NCBI RefSeq assembly: GCF_028752835.1
Contig: NZ_CP087952.1
Span: forward strand, 2,461,041 to 2,525,040
Origin: Desulfosarcina sp. BuS5
Lineage (GTDB): Bacteria; Desulfobacterota; Desulfobacteria; Desulfobacterales; BuS5
Direction of reading: 5' to 3'
Length of the DNA stretch: 64,000 bases
Shown: positions 1 to 9,328 of the stretch, piece after piece
Layout of the letters: the number at the start of each line of letters is the position of its first letter
Position numbering within the stretch: position 1 is the stretch's first letter
Program-made: the position numbers and the translations under genes
The notes under the pieces: model-generated
Database searches by the model: none
Seen by the model: only the letters and a program-made list of their open reading frames with translations
Told to the model about the DNA's origin: nothing

Positions 1-362
1 CGTAGTGAAGTTATTTTTAAGTGAGCTCTTATATAGATTTTCAGATAATAAATTTCAGAAAGATTATCCAGGAGATCTGAGCTTTACTCAATCATTTTTG
101 AAATTATCCAGGTTACGCAATATAGGTTGAAATCTATAACATATTGTTCTGATATGTTGCAACAGGCAAGGTGCAACAATTATCCAGAAAATATTTGACT
201 TGTTAAAGGCAATCTCATATTCAACTAAGAGAATTATTTAAAAATAAATGTGCCTGTTATCAAATATTCCATTACTCAAAGTCTGAAAAACAAATTTTTT
301 AACCTAAGTTGAGCGAACCCTTAGGTTTAATCTTCTTAAATCGGCGCAAAGGATATTATTGA
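1..362. other. Non-coding leader before rng
   Basis: I see no open frame of useful length and no RNA gene here. The stretch is AT-rich and precedes the rng start codon, which has an AAAGGA ribosome-binding site at about 347-352. It probably holds the promoter of the rng operon, but I cannot pick -35/-10 boxes with confidence. Confidence 0.4.
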
Positions 363-1823
363 ATGAGTGTAAAAATCCTTGTTAATGCAGTAGATCCTGA
401 AGAATGTAGAATAGCGACCATAAGAAAAAATAAATTGGATGGTTTTTATATTGACCGTGCTTCAAAGGCTATTACACACGGCAATATTTATAAAGGTATT
501 ATAACCCGCATTGAGCCTAGTCTGCAAGCCGTATTCGTTGATTATGGAGCCGAGAGACATGGTTTTCTCGGTCAGAAAGAGATACACAGCGATTATTATC
601 AGGACAATCCTTCAAGAAGCAAAACCCTGAGTAACTTAGTCAAAACCGGACAGGAGCTGATCGTACAAATAACAAAAGATCCTTTTATGAAAAAAGGAGC
701 AATGCTTACGACATATATTTCACTACCTGGAAGATACGTAGTTCTTATGCCGGGTACTGTCAATAAAGGAATTTCACGGAAAATTGAGGATGAAAAAGAA
801 CGTAGCAGATTAAAGAATATAATCGAGAGGCTTAAACTGCCTGAGGGTTTTGGTTTAATAGTGCGCACAGCAGGGGAAAAATGTACAACCACCAGTATCT
901 CCAAAGACATGAGCTATCTCCTGCGGCTTTGGAAAAATATTAATAAAAACGTAACTAATGAAAAAGCGCCCTGCCTACTTTACAAAGAAAGGAATCTGGT
1001 ACTGAGATCATTGCGTGATTATTTCACTCCTGATGTTACCGAAATTTTAATAGATAATGATGTCTTATTCAGGGAGGCCAAAAATTTCATTAAAATTATT
1101 GCTCCCAAAGAGACCCGGATCGTCAAACTCTACAAGGGGGCTAAGCCGATATTTTCAAAATACCAGCTTGAAAACCAGATCGCTTCCATTTTTCAAAGCC
1201 GTGTCGGGTTAAAATCCGGCGGTTCCATAGTAATTGAACAGACCGAAGCCCTTGTGGCAATAGATGTAAATTCAGGAAAAGCAACCAAAGAAAAGTCTAT
1301 TGAACAGACTGCATCACATACAAACATAGAAGCGGCTGAAGAGATTGCCAGGCAGCTTAGACTTCGGGATCTTGGTGGTCTTATTGTACTCGACATGATA
1401 GATATGAGAGACCGCAAGCATAAAGCAGAAGTAGAAAAGGCACTTAAACTCCATCTGAGAATCGATAAGGCAAAAACAAAAATCGGTAAAATATCACAAT
1501 TCGGTTTAATCGAAATGTCAAGGCAAAGAATACGTCCATCCATAGAGTTCAGCAGTTTCGAAACCTGCAAGCATTGCCAGGGAAAGGGACAGATTCCATC
1601 TCCTGAAACACGCGGCCTCAGTTTTTTACGGGAATTAAGCGCGACGACTCTTAAAAGTGAAATGGTTTCGATTAACTGTATTGTGCCTGTTGATGTTGCC
1701 GAATACCTGTTAAACAAAAAAAGAAAGGAACTTGTTGAACTGGAAACAAGCCGGGGGATTCAAATTAATATAGTCGCAGAAAGCTCTATGACGCGTATGG
1801 AATCAAAAATAGATTACTGTTAA
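363..1823 (+). CDS. rng: Ribonuclease G (RNase E/G family)
   Basis: A 486-residue endoribonuclease of the RNase E/G family, which matures 16S rRNA and cleaves single-stranded AU-rich RNA in the cytoplasm. An N-terminal S1 RNA-binding domain lies at about residues 38-120. The catalytic DNase-I-like part carries AIDVNSGK (Asp301) and VLDMIDM (Asp344), which align with the two magnesium-binding aspartates of E. coli RNase E. A CKHC zinc-link follows at 402-405 (E. coli has this pair at 404/407), so tetramerisation through zinc is expected. The length is that of RNase G and there is no RNase E-type degradosome tail. The ATG start is supported by an AAAGGA upstream. It opens a same-strand series leading into the LysM protein and yajC. 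Confidence 0.95.
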   Translation: MSVKILVNAVDPEECRIATIRKNKLDGFYIDRASKAITHGNIYKGIITRIEPSLQAVFVDYGAERHGFLGQKEIHSDYYQDNPSRSKTLSNLVKTGQELIVQITKDPFMKKGAMLTTYISLPGRYVVLMPGTVNKGISRKIEDEKERSRLKNIIERLKLPEGFGLIVRTAGEKCTTTSISKDMSYLLRLWKNINKNVTNEKAPCLLYKERNLVLRSLRDYFTPDVTEILIDNDVLFREAKNFIKIIAPKETRIVKLYKGAKPIFSKYQLENQIASIFQSRVGLKSGGSIVIEQTEALVAIDVNSGKATKEKSIEQTASHTNIEAAEEIARQLRLRDLGGLIVLDMIDMRDRKHKAEVEKALKLHLRIDKAKTKIGKISQFGLIEMSRQRIRPSIEFSSFETCKHCQGKGQIPSPETRGLSFLRELSATTLKSEMVSINCIVPVDVAEYLLNKKRKELVELETSRGIQINIVAESSMTRMESKIDYC

Positions 1824-1844
1824 ATTTCATAATTGAGGGAATAT

Positions 1845-2603
1845 ATGCCAATAAAAAAAAATGAAAAATCAAAATTTTCCTTAAAATTGAGCCTGATATT
1901 TGTAGTAATTATTATCCTTATTATTGCAGGATTATGGATAGTGTCAAAATATAAACCTGTTGTAACTGATACTACAGAAGTTAAGCCAATTCAGGTTAAA
2001 AAACAGTCTGTTATAGATTATAACAAAATTGAGAACGATACTGCACTAAAGGAGATGATGGAACAACGAAAAACAGACTACGGTATCGAAAACGGAGTTG
2101 ATGTTATTGTTAAATCCGATGAAGCGCTGAAAATCGGCGATTCAACGGTTCCCATGAAAAGAATTATTGAAAAGATACGCTTAAAAAGCGGTGAGATAGT
2201 CGAATCTGATATCGGATCGGCAAAAAAAGATCCAAAATATAAATTTGAGACGTTCGGAATATATATAGTAAAAAAAGGAGACAGCATATGGAACATACAT
2301 TTCAAATTTTTAAAGGACTTTTTTGACCATAAAGGCATTCCACTGGCGCCCACCTCCGATGAACCGAATCAATCAGGTTACAGCTCCGGTGTGGGTAAAA
2401 TTTTAAAATTTTCTGAAAACCTGGTAAGTATTTATAACATTAAAGAGAACAGTCTGGATGTGGATCTTAACCTGATCCATCCTTTAAACAAAATGGTTGT
2501 GTATAATATGACACAAATTTTCGGGCTGCTCGATTCTATTGATTACAGAAATGTAAACAGCATTCAGTTTGACGGTGAGACCCTCTGGATTCCTTCGGAA
2601 TAG
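1845..2603 (+). CDS. Membrane-anchored LysM-domain protein
   Basis: A 252-residue protein with one N-terminal membrane segment (about residues 14-36) after a lysine-rich cytoplasmic tip, so most of it should be periplasmic. Near residues 143-190 there is a LysM-like stretch beginning YIVKKGDSIWNIHF, the usual opening of peptidoglycan-binding LysM repeats. I place the start at the ATG at 1845 rather than the TTG at 1833, because GAGGGA at 1835-1840 is well spaced for the ATG. It starts 21 bases after rng and is probably co-transcribed. No catalytic motif is visible; a structural or cell-wall-anchoring role is inference. Confidence 0.75.
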   Translation: MPIKKNEKSKFSLKLSLIFVVIIILIIAGLWIVSKYKPVVTDTTEVKPIQVKKQSVIDYNKIENDTALKEMMEQRKTDYGIENGVDVIVKSDEALKIGDSTVPMKRIIEKIRLKSGEIVESDIGSAKKDPKYKFETFGIYIVKKGDSIWNIHFKFLKDFFDHKGIPLAPTSDEPNQSGYSSGVGKILKFSENLVSIYNIKENSLDVDLNLIHPLNKMVVYNMTQIFGLLDSIDYRNVNSIQFDGETLWIPSE

Positions 2604-2756
2604 AGGAGCGCTGCGCTTTAGGGCTGCTTTGCGGGAGGGTTAAATTCGGCAATGTTTATAAGAAATAATTGACGTATAATTTTTTTTACAGTATATCAGC
2701 ACCAATTAAATTGAATCGAATTATATGATATTTAGAAGGCTTAAAGGGAGGTTGTT

Positions 2757-3104
2757 TTGACAAGTATCGCATATGCACTGGGAGCGGGAGGCGGAGCAGG
2801 CCAGGGATCCGGAGGATTTACGGCATTTATCCCGCTGATTCTTATGTTTGTTATTTTCTATTTCCTGCTTATCCGGCCACAGCAGAAAAAACAGAAAAAA
2901 CATCAGGAAATGATAGGCAATCTGAAAAAAGATGACAGGGTTCTCACAGGAGGCAGCATATACGGCCGTATTACCTCTGTGGATGAAAACGACATTACTG
3001 TTGAAATAGCAAATAATGTTCGCGTAAAAGTAGCTCGGGGGAGCATTACCGCACTTGTCTCCCCACAGCAGCAGACCCAGGCAAAAAAAGGAGAAGAACA
3101 ATAG
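2757..3104 (+). CDS. yajC: Sec translocon accessory protein YajC
   Basis: A 115-residue small inner-membrane subunit of the SecDF-YajC complex that assists SecYEG-dependent export. It has a glycine-rich N-terminus, one membrane segment (about 24-41, ending in the family-typical FYFLLIRPQQKKQKKHQ), and a basic cytoplasmic domain with the conserved VLTGGSIYGRI turn. The start is a TTG with a strong AAAGGGAGG upstream. It is followed by secD and secF, the usual order. The stop codon TAG lies inside the left end of a 103-bp inverted-repeat element (3101-3203), so the last residues may have been altered by that insertion. Confidence 0.95.
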   Translation: MTSIAYALGAGGGAGQGSGGFTAFIPLILMFVIFYFLLIRPQQKKQKKHQEMIGNLKKDDRVLTGGSIYGRITSVDENDITVEIANNVRVKVARGSITALVSPQQQTQAKKGEEQ

Positions 3105-3203
3105 ATTTCCACATAAATAATTTCACTGCGTTATCGGTCGTCGGAGTATTATAATACGCCTTCCTCCCTCTGGCCTTGTGAAATTCATTATCTGGCAATC
3201 TAT
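3101..3203. repeat. MITE-like inverted-repeat element, copy 1
   Basis: This sequence matches 62521-62622 almost base for base over its central 60 positions. Both copies have about 26-bp terminal inverted repeats (left end with ACATAAATAATTTCAC, right end with its complement) and an inner GTATTATAATAC palindrome. The left tip overlaps the yajC stop codon. Partial relatives lie at about 23605-23655 and 24889-24916. It encodes nothing. Confidence 0.85.
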
Positions 3204-3260
3204 AGAGTCTGAATGACTTGTCGGGTATAATCAATTTTTTCCCAAGAAAGGAACCTGGTT

Positions 3261-4835
3261 TTGAAGGATATTACCTGGAGACCTATTTTTGTTCTGCTGG
3301 TTTTGATAACCGCTGTTATTTATATACTTCCCACGATACAGCCGGGCTGGTGGCCGCATAAAAAAATAAACCTGGGGCTCGATCTCCAGGGAGGAATGCA
3401 CCTTGTCCTTGAAGTGGATACGGAAAAAGCTGTTGACAGTACACTTGAGCGGATTTCCCACGAACTGCGGGGAGATTTAAAAAAGAACAGTATCCGGCAT
3501 ACCGGGATAAAGCTGGTGGAAGGAACCGGTATTGCACTTAAGATGCCGGATAAGAGTGTGAATAATTTTGAAAATTTTATTCATAAAGAATACCGGGATT
3601 TACATATACAATCCAGATCTGCTGAAAATGGGATTAATACTATAGTTATAAATCTCCCTGCTGATGAAGCCTTGCATGTCAAAAAAATGGCTACTGAGCA
3701 GGCTCTGGAAACAATAAGAAACAGGATAGACCAGTTTGGCGTCAGTGAGCCCGATATAAGAATACAGGGTGAAAAACGGATATTGATCCAGTTGCCCGGC
3801 ATAAAAGATACCCAAAGGGCCAAGGATCTTATAGGCAAGACTGCCCTGCTTGAATTTAAACTTGTAGATGAAACCCATGATGTCAATACTGCTTTAAACG
3901 GTACCCCGCCCCCGGGAAGCGAAATACTCTACCAGATCCATAAGGATGATCAAACAGGTCGAAGCAGTAAAACTCCGATGCTGATAAAAAAGAGAACCGC
4001 TTTAACCGGTGCTACCCTGACAGATGCGAGGGTGCAGATAGATTCTCAATATAACGAACCTTATGTTTCAATTAAATTTGACAAAAAAGGCGGAAGAGAT
4101 TTTGCCAGGATAACCGGCGCAAATATAAAAAAACGGCTTGCCATCGTGCTTGACAACAAAGTCTATTCAGCGCCTGTTATACAGGATAAAATTGCAGGCG
4201 GCGAGGCCCGTATTACAGGCAATTTTTCAACAGAAGAGGCGCGTGATCTGGCCATTATACTGCGCGCCGGCGCTCTGCCGGCTCCTGTAAAAATACTAGA
4301 AGAGAGAACCGTAGGTCCTTCACTGGGCTCGGATTCGATCAAAAAAGGACTTTTTTCCATGATGGCCGGCGGCGTGCTGGTGGTTCTGTTTATGCTGGTC
4401 TATTATAAAGGCTCCGGACTTATCGCTGATCTTGCCCTGGCCCTGAATATTCTTCTGATTGCCGGAGGTCTGGCAGGATTCCAGGCAACCTTAACACTCC
4501 CCGGCATAGCGGGCATTATACTCACCATAGGCATGGCGGTAGATGCAAATGTTTTGATATTTGAGCGGATAAGGGAGGAACTGCGTTTTGGCAGGACCCC
4601 CAGGGCTGCGGTGGATGCCGGTTACAGCAGGGCTACGCTTACGATTCTCGACGCAAATGTTACCACCCTTATTGCCGCTCTTGTTCTTTTCCAGTTCGGC
4701 ACCGGACCTGTCAAGGGTTTTGCCGTTACCTTAAGCCTGGGAGTGATAGCCAGCCTGTTTACAGCGTTAGTCCTGTCACGTCTCATATTTGACTTTTTAC
4801 TTATTAACAGGAAAATAAAGAATTTAAGTATATAA
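3261..4835 (+). CDS. secD: Protein translocase subunit SecD
   Basis: A 524-residue RND-type inner-membrane protein that, with SecF, uses the proton gradient to pull exported proteins out of SecYEG. Visible parts in order: first membrane segment (about 8-26), GLDLQGGMHLVLEVD signature, periplasmic P1 head (about 110-330), then five membrane segments in the last 170 residues including the conserved GMAVDANVLIFERIREEL. The start is TTG with AAGAAAGG upstream. It lies between yajC and secF, with 42 bases to the secF start chosen here. Its length fits SecD proteins without extra domains. Confidence 0.97.
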   Translation: MKDITWRPIFVLLVLITAVIYILPTIQPGWWPHKKINLGLDLQGGMHLVLEVDTEKAVDSTLERISHELRGDLKKNSIRHTGIKLVEGTGIALKMPDKSVNNFENFIHKEYRDLHIQSRSAENGINTIVINLPADEALHVKKMATEQALETIRNRIDQFGVSEPDIRIQGEKRILIQLPGIKDTQRAKDLIGKTALLEFKLVDETHDVNTALNGTPPPGSEILYQIHKDDQTGRSSKTPMLIKKRTALTGATLTDARVQIDSQYNEPYVSIKFDKKGGRDFARITGANIKKRLAIVLDNKVYSAPVIQDKIAGGEARITGNFSTEEARDLAIILRAGALPAPVKILEERTVGPSLGSDSIKKGLFSMMAGGVLVVLFMLVYYKGSGLIADLALALNILLIAGGLAGFQATLTLPGIAGIILTIGMAVDANVLIFERIREELRFGRTPRAAVDAGYSRATLTILDANVTTLIAALVLFQFGTGPVKGFAVTLSLGVIASLFTALVLSRLIFDFLLINRKIKNLSI

Positions 4836-4877
4836 AAAAAAGTGAAACCAGGGTTTCAAAGCCGGAGATACCAATCT

Positions 4878-5936
4878 ATGCAATTTATAAAACCAGGTAT
4901 TAATATTGATTTTACCAGTAAAAGAAAGATTGCTTTCTTTATCTCAACAGCATTCATAGTGATCAGTATAATTTCCCTGGTCATGCACAAAGGCCCCAGG
5001 TACGGAGTCGATTTTTCAGGGGGCACCCTGATACAGGTCAGGTTCACATCTCCGATCAGCATAGACGACATAAAAAAAGGGCTTGCCCGGATAGAACTCG
5101 GTAAATCAGCCGTACAGCAGTTCGGTGATCAAACGGAGAATGAATATCTGATCAGAACCGATAAGTCGGTTTTAGCGGCCGAAGATTTTTCTCTGAAAAT
5201 AAAAAACGCACTTGAAGCTTCAACAGGTAGTGAGGCTGATATTCGCAGAATCGAGATGGTCGGCCCCCAGGTCGGCAAGGATTTAAGAGAAAAAGCGCTA
5301 TTTGCCATGTTTTATGCTTTGCTCTTTATTACAATATATATTTCCGGACGTTTTGAATTAAAATGGCTGTTGAGCGGATTCATAGCGGTTGTGCTGATTG
5401 GCGCAGTTATCGTTATCCTTAAAATATGCGATTTTTTTTCTTTGGAAAACAGTATACCAGTACTTATCGCCGTTGCAATTATTGTTACCCTGATACTTTT
5501 CTGGTTCCTTGAGCTTAAATATGCCATGGGCGCAATAGTGGCTCTTATCCATGATGTGATCATAACCGTTGGTATATTCTCTATAATGAACCTTGAATTT
5601 ACTCTTCCTATTATCGCAGCCCTGCTCACAATAATAGGTTATTCTCTCAATGATACAATCATTGTATTTGACCGTATCAGGGAAAATCAGCGCAAACATC
5701 ATAAAGAACGGCTTGAAAGTATTATCAACGCGAGCATAAACGAAACTTTAAGCCGTACTATTCTTACATCAATCACCACGCTGGTGGTGGTGGTCGCACT
5801 CTTTTTAATGGGCGGCGGAATAATTCATGATTTTGCATTTGCAATGATCATCGGCGTACTCACAGGAACCTACTCCTCAATTTTTGTAGCAAGCCCCATA
5901 CTTCTATCCTGGCAGGGGAAAAGTAAAAAAAAATAA
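4878..5936 (+). CDS. secF: Protein translocase subunit SecF
   Basis: A 352-residue partner of SecD. It has the N-terminal membrane segment, the GVDFSGGTLIQV signature, the periplasmic P4 domain with RRIEMVGPQVGKDL, and the C-terminal membrane bundle with GYSLNDTIIVFDRIREN. I prefer the ATG at 4878 (GGAG at 4863-4866) over an in-frame GTG at 4842, which has no ribosome-binding site. The two membrane segments around residues 175-215 are separated by a polar stretch (KICDFFSLENS) that makes this copy somewhat longer than usual. It abuts dprA with no spacer. Confidence 0.95.
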   Translation: MQFIKPGINIDFTSKRKIAFFISTAFIVISIISLVMHKGPRYGVDFSGGTLIQVRFTSPISIDDIKKGLARIELGKSAVQQFGDQTENEYLIRTDKSVLAAEDFSLKIKNALEASTGSEADIRRIEMVGPQVGKDLREKALFAMFYALLFITIYISGRFELKWLLSGFIAVVLIGAVIVILKICDFFSLENSIPVLIAVAIIVTLILFWFLELKYAMGAIVALIHDVIITVGIFSIMNLEFTLPIIAALLTIIGYSLNDTIIVFDRIRENQRKHHKERLESIINASINETLSRTILTSITTLVVVVALFLMGGGIIHDFAFAMIIGVLTGTYSSIFVASPILLSWQGKSKKK

Positions 5937-7040
5937 ATGGATAGACTGCTGCCCTGGTTTTCTTTAAAGTCTGTTCCCGGAGTCGGAAACCATATATTTA
6001 AACTGCTGATCGACCGTTTCGGATCGCCGGAAACAGTTTTTAAATCAACAATCGCAGATATTGCCGGCGTTGACGGTGTAAACTCAAAAACAGCCTCTGC
6101 AATACTGAATTTCAAAACACTTTCTAAAGATAAGAATGAAATTGCTCTCATAAAAAAAAAGAGTTACCGCATTATAACCCTTACCGATCCGCTTTACCCT
6201 TCACTATTGTATCAGATACATGACCCACCGCCATTTCTTTATGTTTATGGAACCATTGACAGATCCATAAAAAAAATTGCAATAGTAGGATCAAGAAAAG
6301 CTACCGCATATGGAGTTACAATAACAAAGCGCCTGGCCCAGGAACTGGTCTCCTACAAGGTTACTATTATAAGCGGGATGGCACTTGGTATAGATACAGC
6401 CGCCCATATAGGAGCGCTTGCAGGCCATGGAAAAACAATTGCCGTGCTGGGAAGCGGACTCGAAAAGATTTATCCTCAAAAAAACAGGAAGCTTTTTCAT
6501 AAAATATCCGAAAACGGCGCTGTAATATCGGAGTTTCCCCTACACGCTGAGCCTGAGCCTCATAACTTTCCTAAAAGAAACAGGGTTATCAGCGGCATCT
6601 CCCTTGGGACCATAATAGTTGAAGCGGCCGGCAGAAGCGGATCACTCATTACCGCTCGGCTGGCAGCAGAACAGAACCGGGAAGTTTTTGCCGTACCTGG
6701 CAATATTAATTCTTTTAAAAGCACAGGAACACACAGACTGATAAAACAGGGCGCAAAACTTGTGGAAAACGTAGACGATGTCCTGGAAGAGTTCCAGCAC
6801 ATTTTCAATATAGACGACAAAAAAAAAGAAACGGGGAGCAGACCCATTGAAAAAATACCGGAGCTGTCTGATGATGAAGATAAAATATACAGGGTACTGG
6901 GACCGTATCCAATCCACATTGATGAAATTGTGAGAAAATTATCAATGGAAACCGGAAAGTTATCGAGTATGCTGCTGCAAATGGAATTAAAAGGTATTGT
7001 TCAGCAATTTCCAGGAAAACTTTTTTCCTTAAAAATCTGA
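5937..7040 (+). CDS. dprA: DNA-processing protein DprA (Smf)
   Basis: A 367-residue cytoplasmic protein that binds incoming single-stranded DNA and loads RecA during transformation; it is also widespread in non-competent bacteria. The N-terminal third has a helix-hairpin-helix-like region (VPGVGNHIFKLL). The Rossmann-type core carries IVGSRKATAYG, ISGMALGIDTAAH, and HNFPKRNRVISGIS. The last 65 residues look like the DprA winged helix. Its ATG directly follows the secF stop codon, so translation is probably coupled. topA follows after 11 bases, a frequent pairing. Confidence 0.96.
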   Translation: MDRLLPWFSLKSVPGVGNHIFKLLIDRFGSPETVFKSTIADIAGVDGVNSKTASAILNFKTLSKDKNEIALIKKKSYRIITLTDPLYPSLLYQIHDPPPFLYVYGTIDRSIKKIAIVGSRKATAYGVTITKRLAQELVSYKVTIISGMALGIDTAAHIGALAGHGKTIAVLGSGLEKIYPQKNRKLFHKISENGAVISEFPLHAEPEPHNFPKRNRVISGISLGTIIVEAAGRSGSLITARLAAEQNREVFAVPGNINSFKSTGTHRLIKQGAKLVENVDDVLEEFQHIFNIDDKKKETGSRPIEKIPELSDDEDKIYRVLGPYPIHIDEIVRKLSMETGKLSSMLLQMELKGIVQQFPGKLFSLKI

Positions 7041-7051
7041 GGAATAAACAA

Positions 7052-9328
7052 TTGAGTAAACCGCTTATTGTAGTTGAATCACCAACCAAAATAAGAACCA
7101 TCAAAAAATATATCGGCAAAGATTATAATGTGGCGGCAACCGTCGGTCACATAATGGATCTTCCCAAAAAAGAGATCGGCGTAGATATTGATAACAAGTT
7201 TGAACCAAAATACACCACTATTGCGGGCAAGGCGAAAGTTATCAAATCATTAAAACAAGCCGCCGGGAATGCCACCGAGATATACCTGGCTCCCGACCCG
7301 GACCGGGAAGGCGAGGCAATTGCGTTTCATGCTGCCGAAGTTCTAAAAAAAAAGGGCCGAAAATTTCACAGGGTCCTCTTTCATGAGCTTACTAAAAAAG
7401 CGATTATAGCAGCTCTGGCTTCCAACGAGGAGCTGAATATAAATAAATATAAAGCTCAACAGACCCGCAGAATTCTTGACAGGATAGTAGGCTATATGAT
7501 CTCCCCTCTTTTATGGCGAAAAATAAAAGGCGGGCTGAGCGCCGGGCGTGTGCAATCGGTTGCAGTAAGAATTATTTGCGAAAGAGAACGGGCTATCCAG
7601 GCTTTCGAACCGGAGGAATACTGGACAATAACAGCCGGTCTGGCATCTGATTTACCACCGGAGTTTGACGCCAGGCTGGTTAAACAGGATAATAAAAAAT
7701 TAAAAATATCTGACGGGAAAACATCTTCAGCAATAGTTGCAGAGATTAAGGATGAAAAATTTATTGTTGATGCGGTCAAAAAGAAAACAACCAAAAGGAA
7801 TCCCCCGCCTCCCTTTATAACGAGTAAACTCCAGCAGGAAGCCATCAGGAAATTAAGATTTTCTGCAAAAAAAACCATGACTATAGCCCAGCAGCTTTAC
7901 GAAGGGATAGAGCTTGGGCCTGGTGAACCTGTTGGTCTGATTACATATATGAGAACCGATTCCACCCGGATTGCCCAGGAATCGGCTGAAGAGGCCGGGC
8001 ATCTTATCCTGGAGCGTTTCGGGAATGAGTATAAACTGGACAAACCCAGATTTTTTAAAAATCGTAAAAAAGTTCAGGATGCACACGAGGCTATCAGGCC
8101 GGCATCTGTTTTTAATACACCAGAAGAAATCGAACGCTTCCTTGATAAAGACCAGTTGGCCCTGTACCGGCTTATATGGCAGAGGTTTGTGGCATCCCAG
8201 ATGCAGCATGCCCTTATAGATCAAAACTCCGTCTCAATCAAGGTCGGCCGCTATACTTTTACCGCCAGCGGATCCTCGATCAAATTCCCCGGTTTCCTGG
8301 CTCTTTATCAGACCGTTGATGATGAAATAGCCAGCAAAAAAGAGAAAAAGATGCTGCCGGAAATGACCAAAGGAATGATCCTGGATCTTAAACGCCTGGA
8401 ACCGAAACAGCATTTTACCTTACCACCTCCGCGTTTTTCAGAAGCATCCCTGGTAAAGGAACTGGAAGAGAACGGAATCGGAAGGCCCAGCACATATGCT
8501 GCCATCCTCTCCACCATCAGGGGAAAAGAATATGTTGATCTTGTTAAAGGTTATTTCAGGCCCAGTGAACTCGGTTTTATTGTCAACGACCTGTTGGTGC
8601 AATCTTTTCCTAATATTATGAGTGTCGACTTTACAGCACGGCTGGAGAATCGTCTCGACAGTATTGAGACTGATGAAATGAAAGCATTAAAAGTCCTGAC
8701 TCTATTTTATGACCCTTTTAAAAAGGATATTAATGCAGCAGCAGAAGGGATGCTGAGCATGAGAGGGGTAGGAATAACCACAGAGCATGACTGCCCTGAA
8801 TGTGGAAAAAAACTTCATATCAAAATGGGCAAAAACGGGCATTATCTGGCCTGCATAGGTTACCCGGAGTGTAGATATACCACAAACTATACCAGGGATG
8901 AAAAAGGCGGAATCCAGCCCGCAGAACAGATTAAGTATGAAGTCTCTGATGAGGTATGTAAAAAATGCGGCAAGCCGATGGTAATTAAAAATGGCAAATA
9001 TGGGCCATTCCTGGCATGTTCGGGATATCCTGATTGTAAAAATACCATATCCATAAATTCAGGAGGACCACAACAGGAAACCGGCATCAATTGTCCCCAA
9101 AAAGACTGCCAGGGAACCATTGTTACCAAAAAAACCAGGCGAGGCAAAACATTTTATGGCTGCAATCAGTATCCTGACTGCAAATTCGCGCTTTGGGATA
9201 AACCTGCACCGCAAAAATGCCCGGAATGCGGAGCCGAATTCATGGTTGAAAAATCGACTAAAAAGGAAGGAAACTTTCTGCTATGCATAAACCAGGAATG
9301 CCGGCACAAGATAATAAAGGAGAAGTAA
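7052..9328 (+). CDS. topA: DNA topoisomerase I
   Basis: A 758-residue type IA topoisomerase that relaxes negative supercoils. The N-terminal TOPRIM domain has VVESPTKIRTIKKYIG and the acidic APDPDREGEAIAFH. The catalytic tyrosine lies in ITYMRTDST at about residue 299. ARLENRLDSIE closes the toroid. The C-terminus has four tetra-cysteine zinc fingers, from about residue 577 onward (pairs such as CPECGKK and CKKCGKP). The start is TTG. The TAA stop overlaps the ATG of the next gene (TAATG), so the hydrolase downstream is probably translationally coupled. Confidence 0.97.
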   Translation: MSKPLIVVESPTKIRTIKKYIGKDYNVAATVGHIMDLPKKEIGVDIDNKFEPKYTTIAGKAKVIKSLKQAAGNATEIYLAPDPDREGEAIAFHAAEVLKKKGRKFHRVLFHELTKKAIIAALASNEELNINKYKAQQTRRILDRIVGYMISPLLWRKIKGGLSAGRVQSVAVRIICERERAIQAFEPEEYWTITAGLASDLPPEFDARLVKQDNKKLKISDGKTSSAIVAEIKDEKFIVDAVKKKTTKRNPPPPFITSKLQQEAIRKLRFSAKKTMTIAQQLYEGIELGPGEPVGLITYMRTDSTRIAQESAEEAGHLILERFGNEYKLDKPRFFKNRKKVQDAHEAIRPASVFNTPEEIERFLDKDQLALYRLIWQRFVASQMQHALIDQNSVSIKVGRYTFTASGSSIKFPGFLALYQTVDDEIASKKEKKMLPEMTKGMILDLKRLEPKQHFTLPPPRFSEASLVKELEENGIGRPSTYAAILSTIRGKEYVDLVKGYFRPSELGFIVNDLLVQSFPNIMSVDFTARLENRLDSIETDEMKALKVLTLFYDPFKKDINAAAEGMLSMRGVGITTEHDCPECGKKLHIKMGKNGHYLACIGYPECRYTTNYTRDEKGGIQPAEQIKYEVSDEVCKKCGKPMVIKNGKYGPFLACSGYPDCKNTISINSGGPQQETGINCPQKDCQGTIVTKKTRRGKTFYGCNQYPDCKFALWDKPAPQKCPECGAEFMVEKSTKKEGNFLLCINQECRHKIIKEK

